Assembly (NCBI RefSeq): GCF_008727735.1
Contig: NZ_CP044227.1
Coordinates: forward strand, 1,240,001-1,304,000
Direction of reading: 5' to 3'
Source of the DNA: Flintibacter sp. KGMB00164
GTDB lineage: Bacteria; Bacillota; Clostridia; Oscillospirales; Oscillospiraceae
DNA length: 64,000 bases
Part shown: positions 34,664 through 42,590 of the stretch, in pieces
Numbering within the stretch: position 1 is the stretch's first letter
Layout: each line of letters begins with the position of its first letter
Notes under the pieces: model-generated
Databases searched by the model: none
What the model was told of the DNA's origin: nothing
The model's input: only the letters and a program-made list of their open reading frames with translations
Position numbers and translations under genes: made by a program

Positions 34664-35325
34664 AGTAGTCCTCCTTCGATCCTTTCTGCGTGTTCCAGCA
34701 GATAGCGCCGGCCATCCTGCTTGGCCTGCTCCAAGTATTGTGGAAGCAGGCCGGAATGGATGGCGTCTAGCGAAACCAGAACCGCGATCCGCTGGTATTC
34801 CTGTAATTCGAGGGAATAACAGTTCCGCTCCCAGAACAGCGGAGCGAACTGTTCCACACAGTCAGGGCGCAGAGCGGGCATCGCCAAAAGCGCCCGCCGG
34901 CGCACATATTCATTGGGATCCTTTGCGAAGTCCAGGATCATGTCTTTGACTTCCTGGCTGCACGGATATTCTGGCAGATACGCGGCAAACTGCCACTTGG
35001 CCTCACTCTCATTGGAGGCTGCGGCCCTGCGGCAGAGGCACTCGAACCATTCGGGATGGGAAGTGGTCTCCTGTATAAACCCCTCCGCTTCGTTGTCCCT
35101 GGCGATCAGATAGACCATCTCATCCAGTAGGACGCTGTCTGCCGTTTCTGCATCCATTTGGGTCAACACATGGCAAAAGGCACTGTAAGTATCATTCCAG
35201 TATGGATAATCGACTTCCCACACACCGCCGAGTTCCTCGCTAGTTTTGCCGGGATAAGTGGCTTCCTGCCATTGATGGAACTTTATTGCCTGCTCCAGTA
35301 GGCGTTCACGAATGCCCTTTGCCAT
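34660..35325 (-). CDS. HEAT-like helical protein (221 aa)
   Basis: The sequence consists of helix pairs, including VKDMILDFAKDPNEYVRRRA LLAMPAL, a typical HEAT-repeat core. The region before it (WFECLCRRAAASNESEAKWQ) would form another pair. GAGGTG precedes ATG. The stop overlaps the FGE-like gene start, so the two are coupled in translation. Likely a binding scaffold. Confidence 0.65.
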   Translation of the reverse strand: MAKGIRERLLEQAIKFHQWQEATYPGKTSEELGGVWEVDYPYWNDTYSAFCHVLTQMDAETADSVLLDEMVYLIARDNEAEGFIQETTSHPEWFECLCRRAAASNESEAKWQFAAYLPEYPCSQEVKDMILDFAKDPNEYVRRRALLAMPALRPDCVEQFAPLFWERNCYSLELQEYQRIAVLVSLDAIHSGLLPQYLEQAKQDGRRYLLEHAERIEGGLL

Positions 35326-35334
35326 GTGCTCACC

Positions 35335-36030
35335 TCACAATTTTCCGAAATGGTCCAGATATAAATCCCGCACAGAATAAGGGCCTACAAGGTTCGTTTC
35401 CTGCCGGCCATCCCAGGAATACACATGAATTTTGCCTTCATCCCCAATGTATTGCTGATCCTCAAAGGGCGCGGGAAAAGGAAATCTCTCTACCACGCTC
35501 CAGTCAATCTTGGGTTTCAGCCCATCAAACTCCTCGCGCTTGAGCCTTTTGAAGTTAAACACCAATGCTGCCCCAATCCCATCGAACAGCAAGTCTGCGT
35601 ATTCTCTGGGGGTGATGCTCTCGCTCACATTGGCGGCATCAACATTCACATCCAGAACCTTGTTGCCGCAGTTTGTCCAGATTTTATCAGGGGAGAACCA
35701 GGTGGCGCGTTCCGCAGCGTCTGCAAAGTCCTCACGGGGATACCATCCGTTTGCGCTGTCCGGCTTGACGCCTTCCCGAAGCTGCCCGTTGTACGGTGAA
35801 AGCGGATAATATCGGTGCCGCACCGGATCAAATCGGCCAAAGGCAATTTTCAGCAGATACCTATGCTTTTCGCTGCGCATGAGCTTATGGGGCTTCACGA
35901 TATGTTCTTCGATCAAACTCCAAATGTACTCATCCACATGGATGGATACACGGGGGCGGCCGAATAGTGTGATTTTGTTGGTGTCTGTATGCACATTGAG
36001 CCAGACACGATTGATCTCAACCATTGTCAT
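35335..36030 (-). CDS. Uncharacterised array protein (231 aa)
   Basis: The beta-rich N-terminus (MVEINRVWLNVHTDTNKITL) is followed by a mixed domain with SITPREYADLLFDGIGAALV. The start ATG overlaps the upstream stop as ATGA; a second ATG lies two codons later. I recognise no family. No signal, no membrane helix. Immunity role is inferred from location only. Confidence 0.6.
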   Translation of the reverse strand: MTMVEINRVWLNVHTDTNKITLFGRPRVSIHVDEYIWSLIEEHIVKPHKLMRSEKHRYLLKIAFGRFDPVRHRYYPLSPYNGQLREGVKPDSANGWYPREDFADAAERATWFSPDKIWTNCGNKVLDVNVDAANVSESITPREYADLLFDGIGAALVFNFKRLKREEFDGLKPKIDWSVVERFPFPAPFEDQQYIGDEGKIHVYSWDGRQETNLVGPYSVRDLYLDHFGKL

Positions 36031-36977
36031 TCCTCGCTTTCACCAAGTACCCCGCCATAGAGAACGCCGTTTTTTCCGAGGAACAGCATCTGGCTTCGAA
36101 GCAGGCTGCACTGCTCCACAGCGACCTTGTTTCCGTCACAGGTGGGAATAGCCTCCTGTTTTTGCCCAAGGCGATCACCATGAGCGGTAAGGAAGTAGAA
36201 TTTGTCCCGTTGCTGGTATCCGCCTTGAAACAGGAAGGCATTGCCGGCCGGGGCAACAGAAAAAGCTCCGCTTCCTTCGATTGGCAGTTCAAACACAAAG
36301 TCCTCTTTGAAGTTCGTCCGCACCAGCTGGAATTCATCGTAATAATAAAACCACAGGTTTTCTTCTTCGTCCAGGCTGATGGCATAGCAGTCATAGATGG
36401 AATACTTCTCATTCTTCCAGAGAGGAGTTCCCTCCGATGTCCATGCAATCAGGCCGCAAGCGCCCAGAGGTTCATCCCAACCGTAATTACCAAATACACC
36501 TTCGTCAAAGTAGCTGGTAATGATGGTGCCATCTTTTTTTACCACACAGTCTTGAATGCCATCCCCCAGGCAGAAGCGGGACAGAATGGTTCCATCCCGG
36601 CTGACGATCCAGGCGTTCTGGTCGGGGCCGTTTTCCCGATAGGCGCATCTTGCCCCCAGCAGGAGGAAGTGATCACCTGCGGGCCGCAAATAATGAAACT
36701 GGAACTTCAAGAGGCCAAGAGGAAACAGCGTCGTTTCCAGCACCCGCTGTTCCGCCCAATCCAGCTGGATTTCCACTGCGGTATAGGTGGAAGGAGTGCT
36801 GAGCCAGTCCTTACCCTGTGTTTCGGACGGCTGTTCCATGAGAAGATAGACTTTTCCATCCCTTGCCGTGAAAAAGTCTGTCACTTCTGTGCCCTCCAGA
36901 TGGTTTTCCCGGCGCAGCTGGTCCAGGTCAATGATGGAGAACAACGGCAGATTTTTGGCTTTTAAGGATTTGTTCAT
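36027..36977 (-). CDS. Beta-propeller-like array protein (316 aa)
   Basis: The protein shows repeated strand blocks such as AWIVSRDGTILSRFCLGDGI, LIAWTSEGTPLWKNEKYSIY and LWFYYYDEFQLVRTNF, a WD/PQQ-like propeller pattern. GGAGGAG precedes ATG. The 3' end overlaps the next gene by 4 nt. A signal peptide is absent, so it works in the cytosol. Propellers in such arrays are thought to be binding platforms. Confidence 0.62.
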   Translation of the reverse strand: MNKSLKAKNLPLFSIIDLDQLRRENHLEGTEVTDFFTARDGKVYLLMEQPSETQGKDWLSTPSTYTAVEIQLDWAEQRVLETTLFPLGLLKFQFHYLRPAGDHFLLLGARCAYRENGPDQNAWIVSRDGTILSRFCLGDGIQDCVVKKDGTIITSYFDEGVFGNYGWDEPLGACGLIAWTSEGTPLWKNEKYSIYDCYAISLDEEENLWFYYYDEFQLVRTNFKEDFVFELPIEGSGAFSVAPAGNAFLFQGGYQQRDKFYFLTAHGDRLGQKQEAIPTCDGNKVAVEQCSLLRSQMLFLGKNGVLYGGVLGESEE

Positions 36978-36992
36978 AGGGACTCCTCCTGG

Positions 36993-37292
36993 TTACTTTA
37001 ACGCTCCATCATAGGTGTGGGTTTCCCAGATGGACTCAAATTCTGCTTTCTCTATTACACAGGCGTGGAACTCCTCACCCCAGACATGGGCGTTCAATTC
37101 CTCCACGGTGGGGATCGGCGTGATCTCGATGGCGCCGTCGTAAAGGTCAGGGATGTTGCGGGTGCGGCCATCCGGAAAAATGTCAATGGAGCGGAGGGCC
37201 AGCCGCTCATCTTCGGTATCCACTTCATAGAGGATGACCGCTGGTTCACCCTCCGGTGCGCCCTCCCAAAAGAGCTTGATGTACTCGATCAT
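36993..37292 (-). CDS. DUF6881 family small immunity-like protein
   Basis: The 99 residues open MIEYIKLFWEGAPEGEPAVI and continue with EDERLALRSIDIFPDGRTRN then an I-P-x-x-E-E-LNA segment, matching the DUF6881 pattern I recall (YIKVxW..P..LYSE..D..R..VEVFxDG). The length is normal. It is coupled by 10-nt spacing to neighbours. DUF6881 genes are often seen beside toxin genes. Confidence 0.68.
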   Translation of the reverse strand: MIEYIKLFWEGAPEGEPAVILYEVDTEDERLALRSIDIFPDGRTRNIPDLYDGAIEITPIPTVEELNAHVWGEEFHACVIEKAEFESIWETHTYDGALK

Positions 37293-37302
37293 TCCATTTC
37301 CC

Positions 37303-37566
37303 TCATTTGAACCAATGCCACCCCGTCATGGTGCCGGTTACCTCATCGATCTGTACCGCAATATCATAATTGCCGCGACAGCCCAGCAAGGCCGCAAGAT
37401 GATCATTTTCCATAATCAAATCATAAAACTCAACCGCTATACCTTGGAATTCCTCTGGGATCTCCAGCACAGAAAAGGAATCCACTGACTGAGCATTTTG
37501 GAAAAATTCAATGGCCGTTTTACTGCATTTTACTATAATCCCTGTTTGAGTGGTCAACTCTTTCAT
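37303..37566 (-). CDS. Small uncharacterised array protein (87 aa)
   Basis: Two beta-strand blocks surround a helix; the end is VTGTMTGWHWFK. The start overlaps the Imm51-like gene's stop as ATGA. No family was recognised. Confidence 0.58.
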   Translation of the reverse strand: MKELTTQTGIIVKCSKTAIEFFQNAQSVDSFSVLEIPEEFQGIAVEFYDLIMENDHLAALLGCRGNYDIAVQIDEVTGTMTGWHWFK

Positions 37567-38003
37567 GCTTTCGCTGCCTCGCTCATGTTCAGATACATCC
37601 CCATCGTTTTTTCATCGGCACAGGCCGCCCGGATCATTTTGGCCAGCATCATCAGGTCGTCGATGTATTGGGAATAGACGCAGAACACATCCTCGTCGGA
37701 GTCGAAGTGAAACAGATCCTCGCCGCTGTTGCCTTCCTCGAACTCTTGGATCACACCCCGGACCAGCCGTTCCCAGTCTCCGCTGTTGCCGGTCAGTCCC
37801 AGCTGGCAGAATTCTTCTGCCCGGAACCCGTCACTGATCTTCAGCAGAAGGGAGATGGCATAGGGGTGGTGGGGAATGACAAAGAATGGCGCGATCTGCT
37901 CCGGCTTCACCCAGATTTTGAAGGGCGGACGCGGATCGGGTATCCAGGGCAGCATCTCCCACTGGTCGTTCGGTCTGTTTCCGTATTGGGAAAAGTCTTT
38001 CAT
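37563..38003 (-). CDS. Imm51-like immunity protein
   Basis: The 146-residue product carries the Imm51 pattern: FKIWVKPEQIAPFFVIPHHP, then LTGNSGDWERLVRGVIQEFE, FHFDSDEDVFCVYSQYIDDL and a final helix (LMMLAKMIRAACADEK). Imm51 proteins accompany several nuclease-type toxins. ATG 38003 is supported by GCGAGGGA; a longer frame exists but lacks a site. Confidence 0.72.
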   Translation of the reverse strand: MKDFSQYGNRPNDQWEMLPWIPDPRPPFKIWVKPEQIAPFFVIPHHPYAISLLLKISDGFRAEEFCQLGLTGNSGDWERLVRGVIQEFEEGNSGEDLFHFDSDEDVFCVYSQYIDDLMMLAKMIRAACADEKTMGMYLNMSEAAKA

Positions 38004-38026
38004 GTAATCCCTCGCTCTCCGGCACA

Positions 38027-38485
38027 TCAGCAGCCCAGTTGTCCTCCGTTTACCGGGCGGAATATCCTTCGGCCCGCCAGCAGTTCCTCCAGCTTTTTGG
38101 CCAGCGCCTCCACAATGGCGTGGCAGGGATTCTCAACCCCCACGATCTCCAGCTTTTGCAGCTCGACGCAGTGGAGCGTTCCATAGAAGCCCAGCATGAA
38201 GTCCGTCAATTCAGCAATCATCTGGTAGCCTTCCATGTTGCTCACATCCGTCTGACCTTCTTTTGCGGTCATCAAACCAATGATCCCCACTGCCACGGTA
38301 AAGGCGCCGCAGCAGGAGTGCTCGGTCTGCATCCCTAGTCCCATGACGGAGAACATTTTCCGGGTCTCCTCGGACAAATTCAGATGGTAATATTCATTGC
38401 AGGCCATGAACATTGCCTCGGCGCAGGTCAGTTCCGTGCCGATGTGGTAGTGGTTGACCAGTTCATAGAGTTTCATTGTTGCCAT
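38027..38485 (-). CDS. C_GCAxxG_C_C family protein
   Basis: The 152-residue protein follows the redox-type pattern of the family: LTCAEAMFMACNEYYHLNLS, EHSCCGAFTVAVGIIGLMTA and GTLHCVEL. The usual GCAxxG has become CCGAFTV. Such proteins are thought to bind a metal or carry redox cysteines. It is a rare kind of member for an immunity array. Start 38485 (GGAG 6 nt away) overlaps the NADAR gene; 38476 (ATGA overlap) is an alternative. Confidence 0.72.
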   Translation of the reverse strand: MATMKLYELVNHYHIGTELTCAEAMFMACNEYYHLNLSEETRKMFSVMGLGMQTEHSCCGAFTVAVGIIGLMTAKEGQTDVSNMEGYQMIAELTDFMLGFYGTLHCVELQKLEIVGVENPCHAIVEALAKKLEELLAGRRIFRPVNGGQLGC

Positions 38486-39342
38486 ACTGTACTCCAATCG
38501 CAAAGCATTTCGTTCTCTGTCACCCGGCGCAGCTCGTCCCGCACCTCCATCAGCGCAAAGCCCAGCAGGTTTTGTCCGCGCCACTTCATCGGGTCCTGGG
38601 CCTCCGGCGAACTGGCCGCGAGGCGGATGCCCCAGATGGCATCGTAGGGACTGGCCTCCACCAGCACACTGTCCCCGGTGGAAAGGAGAAACTCCCGCAG
38701 TTCGCGGTTCTGGCTGAATTTGTGCCAGTTGCCAAGTAGCACAATGGCGTACTTGAACTTGTCCCATACCTTCTGCTCAAAGCCCCGCACCTTGCGGCCC
38801 AGGGCCTTGATCTGCTTTTGGTCGCTGCATTTCAAAATCTGGTCCCGGATCTCTTTGTCGCCGAACAGCTCGGCCTTGGCAGCCATCATATACTGCTCCA
38901 TGCAGAGGTAGGAGTCAGCCGTCGTATAGAAGTCCTCTATCCACCACTGGCTGAGACAGCTTTTCGTGATACTGCCGTCCTGGGCAGGCTGATGGCCCCA
39001 GAACAGGCACAGTTCCCGCTTCCGCCCGGCGGCAAACTCCTGCTGGAGCCACTGGCGGGTGTACTTAGGCTGGCCCTCCGGCTGCCACGCATCCACAAAA
39101 AAGTCACCATGCTCCAGCACCTCGCCGCTGTCCTCGTCATCCCACCAGCCCTTCCAGGTCACCGGTTCGGGAAAGAGGGTACGGTATTCCGTCCGCTCCT
39201 CTGGTGAGAGGGTGTCCAGCCAATCGCCAAATCGGTATATGTAATCCTCCCCATAGCCCATGCGCCAGCCAATGGAGTATCGCTCGATCTCCCGGTGGGC
39301 CAGCCAAGGGGGAGGCATGATTTTCTTATCTTGTAGTGCCAT
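38473..39342 (-). CDS. NADAR family protein (YbiA-like) with N-terminal extension
   Basis: The 289 residues comprise about 105 N-terminal residues of unknown fold and a NADAR domain: LCLFWGHQPAQDGSITKSCL, SQWWIEDFYTTADSYLCMEQ then YMMAAKAELFGD, KALGRKVRGF, LLSTGDSVLVEASPYDAIWG and WRGQNLLGFALMEVRDEL. The catalytic-type residues of the family (the Y-x-x-x-E-Q-Y-M block and the D-x-x-W-G-I loop) are kept. NADAR proteins remove ADP-ribose from modified guanine or related N-glycosides. Here it would act as enzymatic immunity to an ADP-ribosylating toxin; that is inference. Confidence 0.88.
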   Translation of the reverse strand: MALQDKKIMPPPWLAHREIERYSIGWRMGYGEDYIYRFGDWLDTLSPEERTEYRTLFPEPVTWKGWWDDEDSGEVLEHGDFFVDAWQPEGQPKYTRQWLQQEFAAGRKRELCLFWGHQPAQDGSITKSCLSQWWIEDFYTTADSYLCMEQYMMAAKAELFGDKEIRDQILKCSDQKQIKALGRKVRGFEQKVWDKFKYAIVLLGNWHKFSQNRELREFLLSTGDSVLVEASPYDAIWGIRLAASSPEAQDPMKWRGQNLLGFALMEVRDELRRVTENEMLCDWSTVWQQ

Positions 39343-39360
39343 AGGGTTTGTCCTTTCCCA

Positions 39361-39603
39361 TCAGAGCTGCCGCAGTTCTTCTTTCACATCCAGCGGAGCG
39401 CCGTCCAGGGATGTGATCTGTGCCAGCTCTGTTTCAGTCAGATTTTTCAGGAAAATGCAGTATTCGTCCGGGTGGCCTCCCACAAATTCCATTTTAGGCA
39501 TCCCGATCTGCTCCGGGTCGGTGATCCACAGGCAAGGTTCTCCCGTTGCCCAAAACCTCGTCAGGGTAAGAAGCTGACCATGATAAAGGACATTCTGATC
39601 CAT
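39361..39603 (-). CDS. Small uncharacterised array protein (80 aa)
   Basis: It begins MDQNVLYHGQLLTLTRFWAT and has DEYCIFLKNLTETELAQITS later. ATG 39603 stands 6 nt behind GGAGGG; the ATG at 39609 is too close. Family not recognised. Confidence 0.57.
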   Translation of the reverse strand: MDQNVLYHGQLLTLTRFWATGEPCLWITDPEQIGMPKMEFVGGHPDEYCIFLKNLTETELAQITSLDGAPLDVKEELRQL

Positions 39604-39605
39604 CC

Positions 39606-40205
39606 TCATCCCTCCTGTAGCTTCTTCAGCAGCTTCACGATCCGCTCCCGGTTCTTTGCGGTTTTCATGAAGGTGGGGAGATGGTCGGCCTGGGTCTTTT
39701 TCGGGCTTCCCGATGGCTTTTCCCGCAGGTCGGCGCTGAGATAGCCGATCAGATAGGCAAGGTGTTCCCGGTTGAGGGCCCAGACTGGTTTACCCTGGAA
39801 TGAGGTCAAAAACCACAGTTCCAGGCCGAACCAGGGGTCCTTGCCGCCCTGAATCTCCGCGCCATAGGAGAAAGCCTCCGCCGTTTTGTGTACCGCGCCC
39901 GGCATGGTTGCCCCGCAATAGGGACAGGCCACATGGAGGACGGGAAAGCGCTGCTTTTCCTCATCTTCAATATCCACCCGATAGTACCTGCCGCAGTTCC
40001 TGCATTGGTTATGGACATCATAGCGGTAGACCGTCCGATCCTGCGTCATCCGGTGGCCGCAGCTCAAGCAGCGGAAATAGGCGTTATCATCGTCCGCTGT
40101 CACCACACCCGCCCCATGGCACTTGGGGCATTTTACCTGGATGCCGGTGGTGAAGGCGCTGTAGGCACTGTGGGTGAAATAGGGTTCATCAACGATTCGG
40201 CTCAT
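39606..40205 (-). CDS. Multi-zinc-ribbon protein (199 aa)
   Basis: Three CxxC-based zinc sites can be seen in the first 110 residues: CPKCHGAG with CLSCG, CRNCGRYY with CPYCGATM. They are followed by an all-helical end with a basic tail (KKTQADHLPTFMKTAKNRER IVKLLKK). Such ribbons suggest contact with nucleic acid or protein. No catalytic motif. It could be a factor acting with the immunity proteins; exact role unknown. Confidence 0.65.
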   Translation of the reverse strand: MSRIVDEPYFTHSAYSAFTTGIQVKCPKCHGAGVVTADDDNAYFRCLSCGHRMTQDRTVYRYDVHNQCRNCGRYYRVDIEDEEKQRFPVLHVACPYCGATMPGAVHKTAEAFSYGAEIQGGKDPWFGLELWFLTSFQGKPVWALNREHLAYLIGYLSADLREKPSGSPKKTQADHLPTFMKTAKNRERIVKLLKKLQEG

Positions 40206-40236
40206 GCGCCCACACACTCCTTTCAGGTAATTACTT

Positions 40237-40836
40237 TCACAGCCGAAATCGAAATGGTTTCAAATCTTTTGTTTTGATTGTCAGATCCGAAACGCTCTCT
40301 TGCAGGACATTTACCTGTTCCAAATACTCCGCAGGTGCGTGGATCTGCTCCAGATAGCCTGCATAGCGGATAATCTGATCCAGCGCCCGTTTCCTGTATT
40401 TTGCGATTTCCCCCAAATGGGAATAACTGCGGCCTGACACATAGCTTGGAACATCGATAGACCGAATTGTTTCTATATCAAGCGTCCCATGCTCCTCTTT
40501 CTCAGATTTAATGGTGGCCAGCATATCTTCCGCAGAAAAACGGATGCCGCGTTCGCAGAGAAAACGCAGTTCATCAAATAGGCGATTCGCCACAAAATGT
40601 TCAGCCAAGGGCTCAAAAATTACATCATCCTGATACCAGCCTCCGTGGGCGCAGGAGATCAGTTCACGGTAACGCTTATCTGAGATCCACTGGCGCAGTA
40701 TCTCTTTGCTCCCGCGCATCCATGCGTCCAGCCGGGCTTTTGTTTCTTCGGGGCTATCGTAGGCTGTTCCATAGCAGGGCAGACCATTGGCTTTCAGCCA
40801 CTTGGTCACTGCCTTGCTGAATTTCGTGTAACTCAT
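40237..40836 (-). CDS. Uncharacterised helical array protein (199 aa)
   Basis: The protein is predicted helical throughout (KFSKAVTKWLKANG; YRKRALDQIIRYAGYLEQIH). A motif AHGGWYQDDVIFEPLAEHFV near residue 65 is the most distinctive part. AAGAGG precedes the ATG. No family name known to me. A 31-nt gap separates it from the zinc-ribbon gene downstream. Confidence 0.6.
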   Translation of the reverse strand: MSYTKFSKAVTKWLKANGLPCYGTAYDSPEETKARLDAWMRGSKEILRQWISDKRYRELISCAHGGWYQDDVIFEPLAEHFVANRLFDELRFLCERGIRFSAEDMLATIKSEKEEHGTLDIETIRSIDVPSYVSGRSYSHLGEIAKYRKRALDQIIRYAGYLEQIHAPAEYLEQVNVLQESVSDLTIKTKDLKPFRFRL

Positions 40837-40848
40837 GTGATGCCTCTT

Positions 40849-42330
40849 TCAAAAATCTCGCACATGATCAAACTGTTCAATCAGGGCATCTTTCTGGAGC
40901 GTATCACCCGGCAGGGCATCAAGGATACCCCGCAGAGCCATGTAAATTTCATCCCGCTCCTCGGTTTCGATAAAGCCCATCTTGTTGAAGATCTGGGTAT
41001 AGGCTGCCACCATCTCCAGCGCCTGGGCCTGTGCGTCCTCGCCCGGTTCAGCGGCCAGCTTCATCAACTGGGAACGGGTCTTGCGGTATTGATTGGCTGC
41101 TTTTTTCGCAGCGGAGGCGGGGATATGCTCCGCACCGTCCCAGCCTCGGAATGGATTATCCAGGTTTTGCGCCAGCCACTCCGGTTTCCGGGGCTTGGTG
41201 ATCCGCAGATCCATTCCCGGCTTGCTTTTCCAGAGCTGCTTTGCCGCTTTTGCCGCCGTCTCCGGCAGGCTGGTCATCCAGAACCAGCGAAGCTCCGGCA
41301 CCTGCTCCGGGGTGGGGATGTCAGCTGCGCCGAAGCCGAACAGGTCGAAGGTGGAGAGGTTCGTCAGTTCCCGGAACCCTCCCACGGCGGAGAAGTTCCC
41401 CAGGTTTCCCGGCGCGCCCCAAAGCCGCAGTTCCTTCAGGTGGGGATGGACAGCAGCCAGCCCGGTCAGATCAAAGTCTTTCAGCTCGATGCCATGCAGC
41501 CCCCGTAGGTTCGGCAGTTCCGTGTGCGGGCGGTATTCCCCGATAAATTGGAGGGTCAAACCGCTGCCATCTTCGGGGGCATGGATTGCACAGGCGTCCG
41601 GCCCCTTGTTCTGGAACAGGAGCTGCTCCGTTCCCTCACACAGCCACAGTTCCTCCAGCCCGGTCATGTCCAGCATCAGTTTTCTAATGCTGGTGCCCCG
41701 CAGATCAAGTGTCCTCTGACCGTGGTTCAGCAAAGTCACTTCATCAACAAAGGGAGTTTCCCGCAAAAACTCCAGCAGATCCGGGTGCCACCGCTCGCAG
41801 ATGAGGGTGGAGAGGCAGGGCAGCGCCTTTAGTTCCAGCGCCGAATCGAATGGTTCGTACTGGTCCGTCACCCGATGGCTGCTGACCTTCAGCGGGATGC
41901 CGCCGATCTCCGTTTGCTCGTCGCTCTCCATGGCCTCCTTGAAGGCCCGCCGCCGTTCCTCCGGGATGGCCTGCCACCGGATCTGGAGGTACACATCATA
42001 GCCGTCACTCCAGCCTCCATAGGAGCGGCAGGACTGGTCGGTGAAGGACGGAAGTGTACCCACCAGTTTATACTGGGGCGGGACCTCCAACGGCACCCGC
42101 AGCAGGTGGAGGTCGCGGGACCAGTACATGAAGTCCTTGTAGAGCGGGCGGAGATGGGGCAGTTCCTCCGCAGTCAGAGGGGCGTCGCCCACCCAATCCA
42201 GAGAGAGGACCACTGCCCAAGATTCTTTGCTCACCGTGTCCGGCGGCGCAATATAGGCCACCTGGCAGGCGGTGTAGCGTTTCAGATATTGGTTATAGAC
42301 TGTATAGACCTCTCCAGCGTTGGCTTTCAT
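40849..42330 (-). CDS. LRR-like protein with N-terminal Imm26-like domain
   Basis: The 493 residues begin with a beta-barrel-like domain (AGEVYTVYNQYLKRYTACQV AYIA) that recalls Imm26, which is uncertain. The centre (about 165-345) has leucine-rich strands such as LRGTSIRKLMLDMTGLEELW and LPNLRGLHGIELKDFDLTGL. The C-terminal 120 residues are helical. GAGGAG precedes the ATG. A second LRR-type gene lies two genes upstream (42591-43550). Confidence 0.62.
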   Translation of the reverse strand: MKANAGEVYTVYNQYLKRYTACQVAYIAPPDTVSKESWAVVLSLDWVGDAPLTAEELPHLRPLYKDFMYWSRDLHLLRVPLEVPPQYKLVGTLPSFTDQSCRSYGGWSDGYDVYLQIRWQAIPEERRRAFKEAMESDEQTEIGGIPLKVSSHRVTDQYEPFDSALELKALPCLSTLICERWHPDLLEFLRETPFVDEVTLLNHGQRTLDLRGTSIRKLMLDMTGLEELWLCEGTEQLLFQNKGPDACAIHAPEDGSGLTLQFIGEYRPHTELPNLRGLHGIELKDFDLTGLAAVHPHLKELRLWGAPGNLGNFSAVGGFRELTNLSTFDLFGFGAADIPTPEQVPELRWFWMTSLPETAAKAAKQLWKSKPGMDLRITKPRKPEWLAQNLDNPFRGWDGAEHIPASAAKKAANQYRKTRSQLMKLAAEPGEDAQAQALEMVAAYTQIFNKMGFIETEERDEIYMALRGILDALPGDTLQKDALIEQFDHVRDF

Positions 42331-42345
42331 GGCGCCACGCTCCTC

Positions 42346-42582
42346 TCATCCGTTCTTTTCCAGATAGAATCCCCATACACAGTTGGAGAACTCCCCGGCG
42401 GCAAAGCGGTGGATCTGCCCGTCAATTTCTACCTGCCAGACCTCGAAGGTATGGTCTTGGTGATAGATCGGGTCTTGGACTTTTACTCGCTTTCCGGTGG
42501 TTTGCCAGTCGTAGTCAAAGAGATTCACACCGAACAATTTGCATTGACCGTCTGGGCCAACGGTTTCATATTCCCAAGCCAT
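42346..42582 (-). CDS. Small beta-rich array protein (78 aa)
   Basis: MAWEYETVGPDGQCKLFGVN starts a compact all-beta sequence ending FAAGEFSNCVWGFYLEKNG. It looks like a small barrel domain. GAGG lies upstream of the ATG at 42582, 8 nt after the preceding stop. Family not recognised. Confidence 0.6.
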   Translation of the reverse strand: MAWEYETVGPDGQCKLFGVNLFDYDWQTTGKRVKVQDPIYHQDHTFEVWQVEIDGQIHRFAAGEFSNCVWGFYLEKNG

Positions 42583-42590
42583 GTGATGCC

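Noticed and set aside
38486-38767. N-terminal extension of the C_GCAxxG_C_C protein
   Set aside because: The extra codons are the shadow of the NADAR gene in another frame; the real protein begins at 38485 or 38476.
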